A stretch of 64,000 bases of DNA from Nitrospina sp. (GCA_018653085.1 JABIAY010000046.1:80257-144256); one strand, 5' to 3'. Positions 25,591 through 37,224 are shown, counted from the first letter of the stretch. Program-made: numbers and translations. Notes: generated from the sequence alone by a model not told the origin.

Positions 25591-27129
25591 CTAAATATTA
25601 AGCCTTTTGGGCTGATCCCCGTCCTCGAAAGACCCCGCTAACCGTATTTTTTTTCGACTCTTCCAGAGTTCCAGGGCCAATAAAACGTAAAATGGGAGGT
25701 ATTCCACCCAGGGAATCCACAGGCTGAATTCCTGCAGTTCCTGGTAGTCAAAATAAAAGTCCAGGTAATAGAACCCTACTAGTCCGGTCAAAACAATCCA
25801 CGCCCGTCCGGGAAATATACACAAAAAGGGCACTACCCAGCAGAGATACCACGGGTTTTGCACCGGACTCAGAAGAAAGACCAGCGCCATGATCCAGAAA
25901 AATCCGCGCACAAATTCCACAGGCTGTTCAATAAGGGAGACTCTCCTGTACAGGAGCCACAATAAAACCCCGGTTAAGGTGATAACGACCGAAACCTTGC
26001 TCAGGAAAATCGGTAGAGGATTAGACAGAATCATTTCATTCCCGCCCAGAACACTCTCAAAAATGAAAACCAGAATGGCAAAAATGCTGTCGTTGCTCTG
26101 CCAGTATAAGGTGAAGGCTTTAAGCCCATCGAACATCTGCAACCCGATTCCCATAAAGGGTAGGTATCCCAAAGCGATTACCGCTAGAAATAAAACACTG
26201 TTCCGCAGGAGAGCCAACCGGGCTCTTTTTTTATCCTGCGACATTTTTTCATAACAGGCCTGAAGGTATAAGGGGAACAAAATTATAGGATACAGTTTTC
26301 CCAGGAAGCTGAAGGCCAGAAACAGGGTCGCCAGGGTGTGGCGATGGCTGACCAGAAAATAGATGGAACCGCAGAGCAGGGATATCCCGATGATATCCAA
26401 ATGGGTTGAGTTAAAAGTTTCCTTGATTACCAGAGGACTCCAGAAGTAAATCAGGCAACCGGCTTTATCCCGTCCCAGCCTGGAAAGAATGCCGATGATA
26501 AAACCCAACGCCATAACATCAAAAATTAAAAACCCTACCCGCATGGCGATGATGCTGTCGGGTTTTAGCTGATGCACCAGGCGAAATACAAACTGCGCCA
26601 TCGGCGGATAGATCGTTGCCACATCCGGATGGTTCACCCGGTCCAGATTTTTAAGAGACTGGGGCGACTCCCATTTTAACGCATCCAATTGCTCCAGTTC
26701 GCGCTCGTTGCGCTCGACATAAGTTTCATAATAGTTTTCCGGATTCTGAATTCTCAGTTCCTTGAAGTTGTGCACTTCGGCAGGGGCGTATTCAAATGGA
26801 TTGATCCCCTGCGCGAACACTTTTCCATCCCACAAATAGCGGTATACGTCATCCTCTTGAATCTGCTGGGAGGGGAGGATGGCAACACGAAACAACAGGC
26901 CGAACACAATGACCATCCAGAAAATGCCCCGGTCTCCGGGACGCTTGTGCACAAAAAACCAGGTCAGGCCATAAAGTATTGACAGGGAAAAATAAACAGC
27001 GAGATAGGTGAGGAGGGGTCTTTCTGAATATCCTTCTCCCCAGTTGAATTGCCGGGAAAGCTGGGTCAGGAAACTATAAAGCAGGAGGCTCGCTATCCCC
27101 GTCAGCAGGATCGGAAGGCGGGAACGCAT
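25591..27129 (-). CDS. GT-C-type membrane glycosyltransferase (GT87/DUF2029-like)
   Basis: A 512-aa protein with about 11 transmembrane helices. The first periplasmic loop contains QEDDVYRYLWDGKVFAQG and NPFEYAP, then YPPMAQFVFRLVH, the pattern of polyprenyl-phosphate-dependent mannosyltransferase-like GT-C enzymes. EDD is a candidate catalytic acidic motif. It would transfer a sugar from a lipid carrier on the outer face of the inner membrane; acceptor unknown. It lies 7 nt downstream of the TPR lipoprotein gene. Confidence 0.7.
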   Translation of the reverse strand: MRSRLPILLTGIASLLLYSFLTQLSRQFNWGEGYSERPLLTYLAVYFSLSILYGLTWFFVHKRPGDRGIFWMVIVFGLLFRVAILPSQQIQEDDVYRYLWDGKVFAQGINPFEYAPAEVHNFKELRIQNPENYYETYVERNERELEQLDALKWESPQSLKNLDRVNHPDVATIYPPMAQFVFRLVHQLKPDSIIAMRVGFLIFDVMALGFIIGILSRLGRDKAGCLIYFWSPLVIKETFNSTHLDIIGISLLCGSIYFLVSHRHTLATLFLAFSFLGKLYPIILFPLYLQACYEKMSQDKKRARLALLRNSVLFLAVIALGYLPFMGIGLQMFDGLKAFTLYWQSNDSIFAILVFIFESVLGGNEMILSNPLPIFLSKVSVVITLTGVLLWLLYRRVSLIEQPVEFVRGFFWIMALVFLLSPVQNPWYLCWVVPFLCIFPGRAWIVLTGLVGFYYLDFYFDYQELQEFSLWIPWVEYLPFYVLLALELWKSRKKIRLAGSFEDGDQPKRLNI

Positions 27130-27135
27130 GCCAAG

Positions 27136-28020
27136 CTAGGGAGTGCGGGCAAAAGAGCTCTGCCCCTCCAGGGTTTTCAACTGTTCTTTTTCGTGCTCGG
27201 AAAGGATTTTATAAATTTCCAGAATGCTCCGGTGAATATAGGGGTCGTCATTTTTCAGAGCCAGTGCTGACCAGTAACGGGAGAGGGCTTCTTTGAACAT
27301 GGTTTTTTTCTTATACAGGTCTCCCAGCTTGACATAAACATCCAACCGGTCCGGCTCCAGAACTGAAACCCTTTCAAAAAAGTTCACCGCCTCAAGATAA
27401 TCTCCTGACCGCTCATACTCCGCACCCAGAGTTTCCAGGTATGCGGGGTTCTCTGTTTCCAGATCGCTGGCCTGTCTCAGATGCTCAACACCTGTAGCGA
27501 ATTTTTCCTGCTTCAGGTGCAATCGCCCTAACCGGTAGTGGGTGAGCGCATGCCGGTTATCAATGCTCAAGGCTTTCAGGTAATTTTTCTCCGCCTCGGC
27601 AAGCTTTCCTTCCCGCTCCTTAAACTCGCCCAATGCGCTCAGAGGATAGGCCGAGTCTGGATTTTTATTTGCCGCGGTTTCAAGTTGCTCAAAAGCTTCT
27701 TCGTGGTTTCCCTTGTTGTAAAAAATTCCCGCCAGATTAATGCGGCTGAAAGAGTCTTCGATGATTTTCAGGACATCCTGGTACAGTTTTTCAGCCTGGT
27801 CGGTTTTGCCTTGATCCTGATACACGACTGCCAGGTTGTACATGGCGAACGTGTCATTGGTATTTTGTCTGAGAGCCAGTTTGTATTCTTCAATCGCCTT
27901 GGCGTAGTCCTGATTGTCATAATGCTCCACGCCCTTGTTGAAATGGCTGTTTATCGGGGCGGGAACATTGGCGCAACCAAAAAAAAGTATTGCCACTAAT
28001 ATGTTGAGAAAATTTCTCAT
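27136..28020 (-). CDS. TPR lipoprotein next to the mla genes
   Basis: A 294-aa protein with a lipoprotein signal peptide (lipobox LFFGC at about residues 12-16) followed by seven tetratricopeptide repeats (for example HYDNQDYAKAIEEYKLALRQ). It lies 7 nt downstream of mlaD and is surely in the same operon. It may be an envelope partner of the Mla system, but this is inference from context only. Confidence 0.7.
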   Translation of the reverse strand: MRNFLNILVAILFFGCANVPAPINSHFNKGVEHYDNQDYAKAIEEYKLALRQNTNDTFAMYNLAVVYQDQGKTDQAEKLYQDVLKIIEDSFSRINLAGIFYNKGNHEEAFEQLETAANKNPDSAYPLSALGEFKEREGKLAEAEKNYLKALSIDNRHALTHYRLGRLHLKQEKFATGVEHLRQASDLETENPAYLETLGAEYERSGDYLEAVNFFERVSVLEPDRLDVYVKLGDLYKKKTMFKEALSRYWSALALKNDDPYIHRSILEIYKILSEHEKEQLKTLEGQSSFARTP

Positions 28021-28026
28021 CGTTGC

Positions 28027-29136
28027 CTAATTGACCTTGTCCAGACGTTTCATGCGCAGTTCCGGTTGGCCCGGAGCCGTGGCCTCTGCCTGAGGAACAA
28101 CCGCTTCATCGGATTTGCGGACCAGTTTCCAGGGATTGCGTTTCAGGTCTTCGGTCAGGGATTTCAAGTTCCGCGACGTTTCGTTCATGTTCTGGAGAAG
28201 CTGAAGCAGGTTCCTGCGGTTTTCTATCATGATCGAATTGCTCTGGCCCAGGGTTTCCCCAACAGTAGTCGCGGTACGGTCTATATCCAGAGTGATTTCC
28301 CGCGCATTAGTTTCCATGCTATTGATCAAGCTGGTTACACCCGGTCGGGTGTCAGCAAGCAGGATTTCCATTTCCCGCGTCAGGTTATGCATCTGGTCAA
28401 TGGTCTCGCGGATGCCTGCATCCTTGTCGGTGAACAGTTTGTCGGTTTTTTCCGAAACCGAAGCCGCGTGGTCCAGAGTGGTTTGCAGTTTGCCGCTGTT
28501 TTTATCTAGCATGTTGGAAACTTTTTCGGAAATCTTCAGGACATTTTCCATATTGGCCCGGACATATTTGCGGTTCTCCGTCAATATCGTATCCACATTA
28601 GCGAGAGAGGTCCGCACATCTTTCAATGTGGCCCGACCATCGACAACGAGTTCTTCAGTTAATTGGGTAAAACGCCGGATCTCCAGCACCACCTCGGTAG
28701 CCATATCGCCGATCTTGGCAATTTCAAACGAGTCTTCTCCGAGCAACTCCTCACCTTCCCCTAAAGGCGGCGAGCCCTGGGTGCCGGGTCGCACATCAAT
28801 ATAGAGTCCGCCCATCAGCCCGGAAGTTTTGATCATGGCAACAGAATTCTTTTTAATGGTGATCTTGGGGTTGATCTCTGCCACCACGGCAACCCGATCC
28901 TGGCTTTTATCATCGCCCAGCAGTTCGATGTCCCGGACCGAGCCAATGTCGAGCCCGGCATAGCGTACCGGCGCACCCACTTCCATCCCACCGGTGAAAT
29001 TGAACACGATGCGCAACACCCTCCTGGGCTTGAAGTAGTCCTGAATATTTCCCAGCATAAAGATCATAACGATCAGGCCCAACATGCTGACGAAAATAAA
29101 AAACCCGGCTTTAATTTCTGAGGAACGGTATTCCAT
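28027..29136 (-). CDS. mlaD: MlaD-type MCE-domain lipid transport protein
   Basis: Periplasmic lipid-binding component of an Mla-type ABC transporter for phospholipid traffic between inner and outer membranes. The 369-aa protein has one N-terminal transmembrane helix (about 10-30) and an MCE domain (38-120, with GGMEVGAPVRYAGLDIG). A long coiled-coil region with regularly spaced hydrophobics (150-330) follows, and then a polar tail. It is longer than E. coli MlaD (183 aa) and resembles the extended MCE proteins of other phyla. Next to mlaF. Confidence 0.88.
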   Translation of the reverse strand: MEYRSSEIKAGFFIFVSMLGLIVMIFMLGNIQDYFKPRRVLRIVFNFTGGMEVGAPVRYAGLDIGSVRDIELLGDDKSQDRVAVVAEINPKITIKKNSVAMIKTSGLMGGLYIDVRPGTQGSPPLGEGEELLGEDSFEIAKIGDMATEVVLEIRRFTQLTEELVVDGRATLKDVRTSLANVDTILTENRKYVRANMENVLKISEKVSNMLDKNSGKLQTTLDHAASVSEKTDKLFTDKDAGIRETIDQMHNLTREMEILLADTRPGVTSLINSMETNAREITLDIDRTATTVGETLGQSNSIMIENRRNLLQLLQNMNETSRNLKSLTEDLKRNPWKLVRKSDEAVVPQAEATAPGQPELRMKRLDKVN

Positions 29137-29139
29137 AAT

Positions 29140-29946
29140 TTAGACTCGGCTCATTTCTTTAAGTTCTTCTCCATAATCGGTCATGCTTTTGCTGAACGGA
29201 ATGGGTCCGTCCGGACTGCCTTCGATAAACTGGGTCACTTTAGGATCATTGCTGTTTCTGATTTCTTCCGGCGTTCCCTCTGCGATGATCTTGCCTTTAA
29301 ACAGCATAATGATTTTATCCGAAATACGCATGGCACTGGGGATTTCGTGCGTGACCACCACCGAGGTGATGCCCATTTTCTTGCTGAGGTCCATGATCAG
29401 CTTGTCAATCACACCAATGGAAATTGGGTCCAGTCCGGCTGACGGTTCATCATAAAAAACAATTTTAGGGTCCAAAGCGATGGCCCGGGCCAAGGCAATG
29501 CGCTTGATCATGCCGCCGGAAAGCTGGGACGGCTTGAGGTGCTCAGCCCCTCTTAGTCCGACCATTTCCAGTTTCATTTTGACCATGATAAGAATGGTGC
29601 CTTCGTTGAGGTCGGTATGTTCCCGCATGGGCAAGGCTACATTGTCCTCCACCGTCAGGGAGTTGAACAGGGCCCCACTCTGGAACATGATGCCGAATTT
29701 TTTGCGGACTCTGTTGATCGCCTCGCCCCTGAGATGAGTGGCTTCTTCATCGTCGATCCAGATTTCTCCCGAGTCGGGACGATAGGCCCCTATCAAATGC
29801 TTGAGGACGGTGCTCTTGCCACTGCCGCTACCGCCGATGATGGAAGTGATCTGGCCCTTTTCCATGTGGGCGTTGAAATCTTCCAGCACGGTGATGCGTT
29901 TGTCGCCTTCCCCAAACGATTTTCTCAGGTTCTTAACACGTATCAT
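29140..29946 (-). CDS. mlaF: MlaF-type ABC transporter ATPase
   Basis: Cytoplasmic ATPase that powers MlaE/MlaD lipid transport. The 268-aa protein shows Walker A GGSGSGKST (about 39-47), signature LSGGMIKRIALARA, Walker B KIVFYDEPSAGLDP and switch His in VVTHEIPSA. The MIKR in the signature region is typical of Mce-type ATPases. It overlaps mlaE by 1 nt and precedes mlaD by 3 nt. Confidence 0.93.
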   Translation of the reverse strand: MIRVKNLRKSFGEGDKRITVLEDFNAHMEKGQITSIIGGSGSGKSTVLKHLIGAYRPDSGEIWIDDEEATHLRGEAINRVRKKFGIMFQSGALFNSLTVEDNVALPMREHTDLNEGTILIMVKMKLEMVGLRGAEHLKPSQLSGGMIKRIALARAIALDPKIVFYDEPSAGLDPISIGVIDKLIMDLSKKMGITSVVVTHEIPSAMRISDKIIMLFKGKIIAEGTPEEIRNSNDPKVTQFIEGSPDGPIPFSKSMTDYGEELKEMSRV

Positions 29947-30764
29947 CAGAGTACAAAGAAAAATAAAGATGTGAATATCAGATCGGCGATGATCACCAGA
30001 ATCATCGAGACCACCACTGCGGTACGGGTATTCTGCCCGACCATTTCCGCTCCGCCTTCGATAATGAAAGCCATGTAACTGCCAACCATGACGATGATGA
30101 CGGCGAACACCGCGCTCTTGACCAGCCCGGTCACCACATCTTTAATCACCATCGCGTCCAGCGAGTTGTTGACATACGTCACCGGGTCGATTCCTAATGT
30201 GGTGACACCAATCAAAAACCCGCCTAAAATTCCCATCAGGTCTGCCATGATGGTCAGACACGGGAGCATAATTAAAAGAGCCAGAAACCGGGGAGTGATT
30301 AAAAACTTTACCGGATTCAATGCCATGATCTCAAGAGCCAGAATCTCATCGGAAACTTTCATCGTTCCCATTTCGGCGGTGAACGCGGCCCCAACCCGAC
30401 CGGACATGACCAGCGCTGTCATCAACGGTCCCAACTCACGCAAAATGGCAACGCCTACCAAAGCGCCGACAAACTCCAGAGCTCCCAACCGGCTCAACTG
30501 ATGCGCCGACTGAAACGCAAGAATGACCCCGATCAGAAACGAAACCAGAAAAACGATGGTGGTGGACTTGACCCCAACCTCCTCCATCTGCGTCCACACC
30601 GGGCGCCATTTATTGGGTTTGCCACGCAGGGGTTCTATAAAGGTGCAATACAAAGTGGCACGGGTGAGATAATACAATCCGCTGATTTCCTTGAAAAAAC
30701 TTTCAAAGACACCGGCAAATTCGAATCCCCTTCTCCCGATAAATCCAAAAAATGTTCTGACCAT
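29946..30764 (-). CDS. mlaE: MlaE-type ABC transporter permease
   Basis: Inner-membrane permease of the Mla system. The 272-aa protein has five to six helices, the coupling motif region ELGPLMTALVMSGRVGAAFTAEMGTM and the C-terminal GGAEMVGQNTRTAVV. I start at ATG 30764, which has GGGGAGAG 5 nt upstream. The automatic ORF begins 14 codons earlier inside a repeat palindrome. First gene of mlaE-mlaF-mlaD-TPR; mlaC-like lies separately at 62 kb and mlaA was not found. Confidence 0.9.
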   Translation of the reverse strand: MVRTFFGFIGRRGFEFAGVFESFFKEISGLYYLTRATLYCTFIEPLRGKPNKWRPVWTQMEEVGVKSTTIVFLVSFLIGVILAFQSAHQLSRLGALEFVGALVGVAILRELGPLMTALVMSGRVGAAFTAEMGTMKVSDEILALEIMALNPVKFLITPRFLALLIMLPCLTIMADLMGILGGFLIGVTTLGIDPVTYVNNSLDAMVIKDVVTGLVKSAVFAVIIVMVGSYMAFIIEGGAEMVGQNTRTAVVVSMILVIIADLIFTSLFFFVL

Positions 30765-30778
30765 GAATCTCTCCCCGA

Positions 30779-30872
30779 GCGGCGAACCGCCGCAGGTAAC
30801 TTGCAATCACTTTTGCTGGCAAGCAAAGAGAGATCTCGGCTTAATGAAGCCCTTGCCCTTTGCTTTCCCGGC
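30779..30872 (+). repeat. Cap-core repeat in the mlaE 5' flank
   Basis: Cap GCGGCGAACCGCCGC lies 15 nt before the mlaE start, and its core (AGAGAGATCTCGGCTTAATGAAG) points away from mlaE. The hairpin would sit directly upstream of the mlaE ribosome-binding site in the mRNA. Confidence 0.8.
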
Positions 30873-30956
30873 GTGCTCTGACGAACCTCATATTTAGAAG
30901 CCCAACGGTTATTGTTCGCCTAAAAGGTTCTGACCTATTGCCTATCGGGGCTACCC

Positions 30957-31059
30957 GACCCACTCCCGTGGGAGGGGTAAACTAGCAACCACTCTTCAAG
31001 CCGAGCTAAACTTTAGTTTGCCAGAAAAAGCTATTGCACACTGGCCCCACGCCTAGTGG
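30957..31059 (-). repeat. Cap-core repeat containing the STAS-gene stop codon
   Basis: On the minus strand, cap CCACTAGGCGTGG is followed by core AAAGTTTAGCTCGGCTTGAAGAG and then a second palindrome CTCCCACGGGAG. The TAG inside the cap is the stop codon of the STAS gene. Confidence 0.85.
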
Positions 31060-31388
31060 GCGAGGGCTTGTTCTTTTGAATCGAAAACTTCAAATACTGT
31101 TAGCAGGCGTGCGATCTCAAACACGTCCTTGACGCCGGGAGTTAAAGCCGCAAGCCGAAACTTGTTGTTGCTACTGTGGCTCCACTGCAATCCCTCTACA
31201 AGAGTGGCTATCCCGGAACTGTCGATATAGGAAACTCCCGACAAATCCACAACGACAACCTTATTGTTGTTTTGAAATAGGGGAGTCAAAGCATCTCGCA
31301 TCTGCGTTGAAGAACTCATATCAATATCGCCGCTGACTGTTATCGTCACCGAACCCTCGGTCTTATCCAGTTTTAAATCTATGGCCAT
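31053..31388 (-). CDS. STAS-domain anti-sigma factor antagonist
   Basis: A 111-aa single STAS domain. VVVVDLSGVSYIDSSGIATLVEG contains the DSSG motif whose serine is phosphorylated in RsbV/SpoIIAA-type proteins. In the partner-switch scheme the unphosphorylated form binds the RsbW-type kinase and frees its target. It follows the kinase gene by 2 nt. Its last codons and stop are inside a repeat cap, so the C-terminus may have been altered by repeat insertion. Confidence 0.88.
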   Translation of the reverse strand: MAIDLKLDKTEGSVTITVSGDIDMSSSTQMRDALTPLFQNNNKVVVVDLSGVSYIDSSGIATLVEGLQWSHSSNNKFRLAALTPGVKDVFEIARLLTVFEVFDSKEQALAH

Positions 31389-31390
31389 GG

Positions 31391-31834
31391 TTATCCCTTG
31401 TCCTTATCGTGCGCGGAGGTAAGTTCGGTTTTTAATTTTTTCATCATGGTCAGCAAAGTCCCCTTCGCCCGGTTGGTGCAATAGCTGACCTCGTCCATAA
31501 TTTCATTCATAAAATGCGTGCCCAGTCCGCCTGGTTTTATGTCATCCAGGCGACGCGGTTTTATCTGGCTGGTGTCGCATTGCTTGCCGTAGTCGCGAAT
31601 CTGAACCTTGAAGTCATCTCCCTCGATGGTAAAGGTAGCCTCGATGGGTTCATCGCAGGGGCCATCGTAACCATGCTTGATAACATTTGCGCAAGCCTCA
31701 TCCACACAAAGGATCAGGCGACGGGCCGTATCAGCGGGAACCTCATGGCTGTCCAAAAGTTCCTGCAAAACTTTACGGATCAACCCCAGATATTTGGGAT
31801 CGCCCGGAATAGATAATTTTATCGGTGGGGCCAT
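31391..31834 (-). CDS. RsbW-like anti-sigma factor serine kinase
   Basis: A 147-aa GHKL-fold ATPase. The N box CVDEACANVIKHGY, G1-like IRDYGKQCD and G2 GGLGTHFMNEIMDEVSY are all present. These kinases phosphorylate STAS antagonists and sequester a sigma factor or another target. No sigma-factor gene is adjacent, so the output is unknown. It pairs with the STAS gene downstream, and the RsbU-type phosphatase at 19.9 kb could complete the module. Confidence 0.88.
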   Translation of the reverse strand: MAPPIKLSIPGDPKYLGLIRKVLQELLDSHEVPADTARRLILCVDEACANVIKHGYDGPCDEPIEATFTIEGDDFKVQIRDYGKQCDTSQIKPRRLDDIKPGGLGTHFMNEIMDEVSYCTNRAKGTLLTMMKKLKTELTSAHDKDKG

Positions 31835-31905
31835 AGTATCAACTTATTGGTTTTTAAAAAGAGAAGCCGGTAGATTCCAGAATCCACCATTATTCAATGA
31901 TATCA

Positions 31906-32039
31906 CCCGCTAGCGCGGGAGGCAACCCACTACGTGGGAGGAAGCACTGAGGGGCTAAAAAAAGGGCAAGTGGTTCCGATCCCTGAACAATGCCGGGTCC
32001 AGCGTCACGCTGGTTGCTAGTCGGCCCCACGCCTAGTGG
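31906..32039. repeat. Compound cap cluster
   Basis: Four different palindromes lie within 134 bp: CCCGCTAGCGCGGG, CCCACTACGTGGG, CCAGCGTCACGCTGG and CCACGCCTAGTGG. They are separated by short core fragments. The region lies between the RsbW-like gene and the TPR-SH3 gene; no coding sequence is seen. Confidence 0.85.
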
Positions 32040-32056
32040 GTTGCGTTTTTCGTGGG

Positions 32057-33253
32057 TCAGTTGACCAGTTTGGAATATTTTTTGGAGATCCAGCCTTTTT
32101 TGCCTTTTTGGTACTCAATCAGGAACCAGTCTTTAGACTCCTGAAAAACCGGCACAACCGAATCTTTGGGAAGCTGCGCCACTACTTTGGACCGGGCATC
32201 CGGTGTCTCCCGCACTCTAAGCGGGGTGGCTCGGGTCATAATCCGCACCCGTTTTGTCGGCTTGGGTTCAGGGGCTGGCGGGGACACCATGGCTGGTTGT
32301 TCCCGTTTCATTTCCATACCCGGATCAGGAACCGGCTCGGTCATAGGGGGTTCAGGCTGTTTCATCGCTGGCGACTCAGGTGTTTCTTCTTCCATCACAG
32401 GATCCATCATTTCATCCTGCATCTCTTCGGACATTTCCTCGTCGTCAGGTTTCTCAGTCTCCGCTACGATTTCTATTGTTTCTTTGCGAATAGGCGGAGC
32501 AGGGGGTACCGTTTCCATCGGTTCCGGGACAAAAACTTCGGGGACCATAGCCTCATCCAGAGACCGGGTGGGCCTTTGCCCGGGAACGGGCTCACCCTGC
32601 ATTTCCGGGAATTCTCCCAGTGGGGCTTCTTGCGGCCTCATTTTGGCAATCTGACGCCGGGCTTCATCGGAATTTTGCGGGCTGTCAGGATATTTCGCCA
32701 GAAATGCTTCATAATTTTCCAGCGTGTTGGTCCGCTTGACTTGCTCGAAAATCAGGTCCTGAAGGGTTTCTATATCCAGCTCTACTTTCTCTTTTCCCAT
32801 AGGATCAGAGGTGAGTTCTTTCACCCTTTCGAGACGCTGAATGGCTTTTTCGTAATCCTTGTTTTCCCTCTGGATGGTGACCTGAAATCTCAAGGATCTT
32901 TTCAGGTTGTCCTTGATTTTGAGGTCAAACGGTTCCATAGCCAGGGCAGTTTCAAAAGCGGTGATGGACTGTTCCAACTGGTCGTTGGAATAATAGGCCA
33001 TGCCAAGATTGTTATATCCCTTGAACGACCTCGGGTTGTGCTCCAGAAACCGTTTCCAGAGAGCGATCGATTCATCGGGGTGATTGTTTCTAAGTTGGCC
33101 CAGAGCGCGGTTATAAAGTTCCTGCTCCGCTTTTGGCAGGTGGTCGGGTGGCATTTCAAAATAGGGGGCTACCGATACCTGTCCGGTGGCACAACCGCCG
33201 AGCCCGGTCAGGAAAATCATTAGAATAACGCGCCATGGGGGGGTGGAATGCAT
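32057..33253 (-). CDS. TPR and SH3 domain lipoprotein
   Basis: A 398-aa envelope protein. It has a lipoprotein signal (lipobox LGGC near residue 21), tetratricopeptide repeats (about 45-180) and a long Pro/Glu/Met-rich linker (200-325). The C-terminal bacterial SH3 domain (about 335-398) shows TPLRVRETPDARSKVVAQLP and DWFLIEYQKGKKGWI. Bacterial SH3 domains commonly bind peptidoglycan, so it may tether a TPR scaffold to the cell wall. It is a single gene divergent from the thi operon. Confidence 0.75.
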   Translation of the reverse strand: MHSTPPWRVILMIFLTGLGGCATGQVSVAPYFEMPPDHLPKAEQELYNRALGQLRNNHPDESIALWKRFLEHNPRSFKGYNNLGMAYYSNDQLEQSITAFETALAMEPFDLKIKDNLKRSLRFQVTIQRENKDYEKAIQRLERVKELTSDPMGKEKVELDIETLQDLIFEQVKRTNTLENYEAFLAKYPDSPQNSDEARRQIAKMRPQEAPLGEFPEMQGEPVPGQRPTRSLDEAMVPEVFVPEPMETVPPAPPIRKETIEIVAETEKPDDEEMSEEMQDEMMDPVMEEETPESPAMKQPEPPMTEPVPDPGMEMKREQPAMVSPPAPEPKPTKRVRIMTRATPLRVRETPDARSKVVAQLPKDSVVPVFQESKDWFLIEYQKGKKGWISKKYSKLVN

Positions 33254-33294
33254 AGTGTGAATAGTACTCTTTTTTATTTTCAGGTCAATAATTC

Positions 33295-33322
33295 TTGACT
33301 TGTGGTAAATATGAAATAACCT
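33295..33322 (+). promoter_or_regulatory. Sigma-70 promoter of the thi operon
   Basis: TTGACT and TAACCT are separated by 16 bp, with start expected near 33330 at the first bases of the TPP aptamer. The position relative to the riboswitch makes it likely even though the -10 box is imperfect. Confidence 0.55.
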
Positions 33323-33329
33323 AGCATGA

Positions 33330-33468
33330 TCACTGGGGGCGTTTTTGAACTGAGAGTCCTGAATGGGACGACCCTTTGAACCTGATCTGGATCATACCAG
33401 CGAAGGGAAGTGAAGCCATCTGAAAAAGATTCGCTGCACTTCCTGAAATCCGGGGTGCGGCTTTTTTT
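33330..33468 (+). promoter_or_regulatory. TPP riboswitch with transcription attenuator
   Basis: The THI-element landmarks are all present in order: GGGGG, CTGAGA, the ACCCTTTGAACCTGATCTGG core, ATACCAGCG and AGGGAAGTG. A rho-independent terminator follows, GCTGCACTTCC paired with CCGGGGTGCGGC and TTTTTTT (33433-33468). GGAAGTG at the aptamer's 3' end can pair with CACTTCC of the terminator's 5' arm to give an antiterminator. TPP binding should therefore end transcription before thiS. Confidence 0.95.
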
Positions 33469-33569
33469 ATGCCCGCCCATTCTGGAATTCGATCCATGAT
33501 TTTTGTTTCACCTGATTGATTTAACGGCTATTGCGGAACAAACCTTGTCCCTTTTTTGGAGATATCCGC

Positions 33570-33773
33570 GTGAAACTGACCATTAATGGCGAAAACCGGG
33601 AAATTCTGAAAAGCCAGAACCTTGAGGACCTGGCTCGGGAGCTGGATATTCAAGCACCGAATTTCGCCATGGCCCTGAACAAACAGGTCATTCCCAGGTC
33701 CAAATATGCCACAACCCAGATCAAGGAAAACGACCAGGTTGAAATCGTGCACGCCGTAGGTGGCGGAATTTAA
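33570..33773 (+). CDS. thiS: Sulfur carrier protein ThiS
   Basis: A 67-aa ubiquitin-like carrier that is adenylated and thiocarboxylated at a C-terminal Gly-Gly to donate sulfur to the thiazole. It has KLTINGENREI, LDIQAPNFAMALNKQVIP and the terminal VEIVHAVGGGI. The GTG start has GGAG 8 nt upstream; the longer automatic ORF is not supported. An extra Ile follows the terminal glycines, which is unusual. First gene after the TPP riboswitch. Confidence 0.9.
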   Translation: MKLTINGENREILKSQNLEDLARELDIQAPNFAMALNKQVIPRSKYATTQIKENDQVEIVHAVGGGI

Positions 33774-33860
33774 CTATAATAGGTATCTTAATTTACGGGA
33801 ATCTCTGGTAAGAGATGATTTCCGGGGCTCCTAAATTCCTTCTTATTTGAAAAAAACAAA

Positions 33861-34639
33861 ATGGACACAAAAAAAGAATTCATGAAAATTGGCGACAAGA
33901 CCTTCAAGTCCAGACTGATTGTAGGAACCGGGAAATATAAATCCTTCGATGAAACCCGGCAGGCCATCGAAATTTCCGGTGCGGAAATGATAACAGTCGC
34001 CGTGCGCCGGATTGAGTTGGACAAAAATAAAGATTCCATACTCAATCACCTCGACCCCAAGAAATACACATTTTTGCCAAACACGGCAGGGTGTTATTCG
34101 GTGAAAGATGCGGTGATGACCTGCGAACTGGCCCGGGAAGCGGGACTCGGAAACATCGTCAAGGTGGAGGTCATCGGAGACGAGAAAACCCTGTTCCCCG
34201 ATAACGAAGCCACGCTGGAAGCCTCGAAGCTATTGGTCAAAGACGGTTTTCATGTTCTGCCCTATTGCACAGATGATGTCGTCCTCTGCAAAAAACTGGA
34301 AGACATCGGTTGTACCGCCGTCATGCCGTTGGCGGCACCGATCGGTTCCGGTCTTGGCATTCGCAATCCTTACAACATCAAATTGATTTTAGAAGCGGTT
34401 AATATCCCGGTCATCATCGATGCCGGTGTCGGCACGGCCTCCGATGCCAGCCGCGCCATGGAACTGGGTGTTTCAGGAATCTTAATGAACACAGCCATTG
34501 CCGGTGCCAAAGACCCGCTCAAAATGTCGTTGGCTATGAAAATGGCGGTGGAGTGCGGCAGGATGGCTTATGAAGCCGGACGTATCCCGAAAAAACTTTA
34601 TGCCTCAGCCAGCAGTCCGTTGGACGGCATGATCGACTT

Positions 34640-34643
<4 letters not shown>
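33861..34643 (+). CDS. thiG: Thiazole synthase ThiG
   Basis: Condenses deoxyxylulose 5-phosphate, dehydroglycine and ThiS thiocarboxylate into thiazole phosphate. The 260-aa TIM-barrel protein has [34 protein letters not shown], the Schiff-base Lys in VKVEVIGDE, and [18 protein letters not shown]. It overlaps thiE by 4 nt. ThiF and ThiH/ThiO are not nearby. Confidence 0.96.

Positions 34644-37224
<2,581 letters not shown>

Noticed and set aside
32036-33223. 395-aa plus-strand ORF
   Set aside because: It is the antisense shadow of the TPR-SH3 lipoprotein; the translation is rich in Phe, Arg and Gly with no domain, while the minus frame has a lipobox, TPRs and an SH3 domain.
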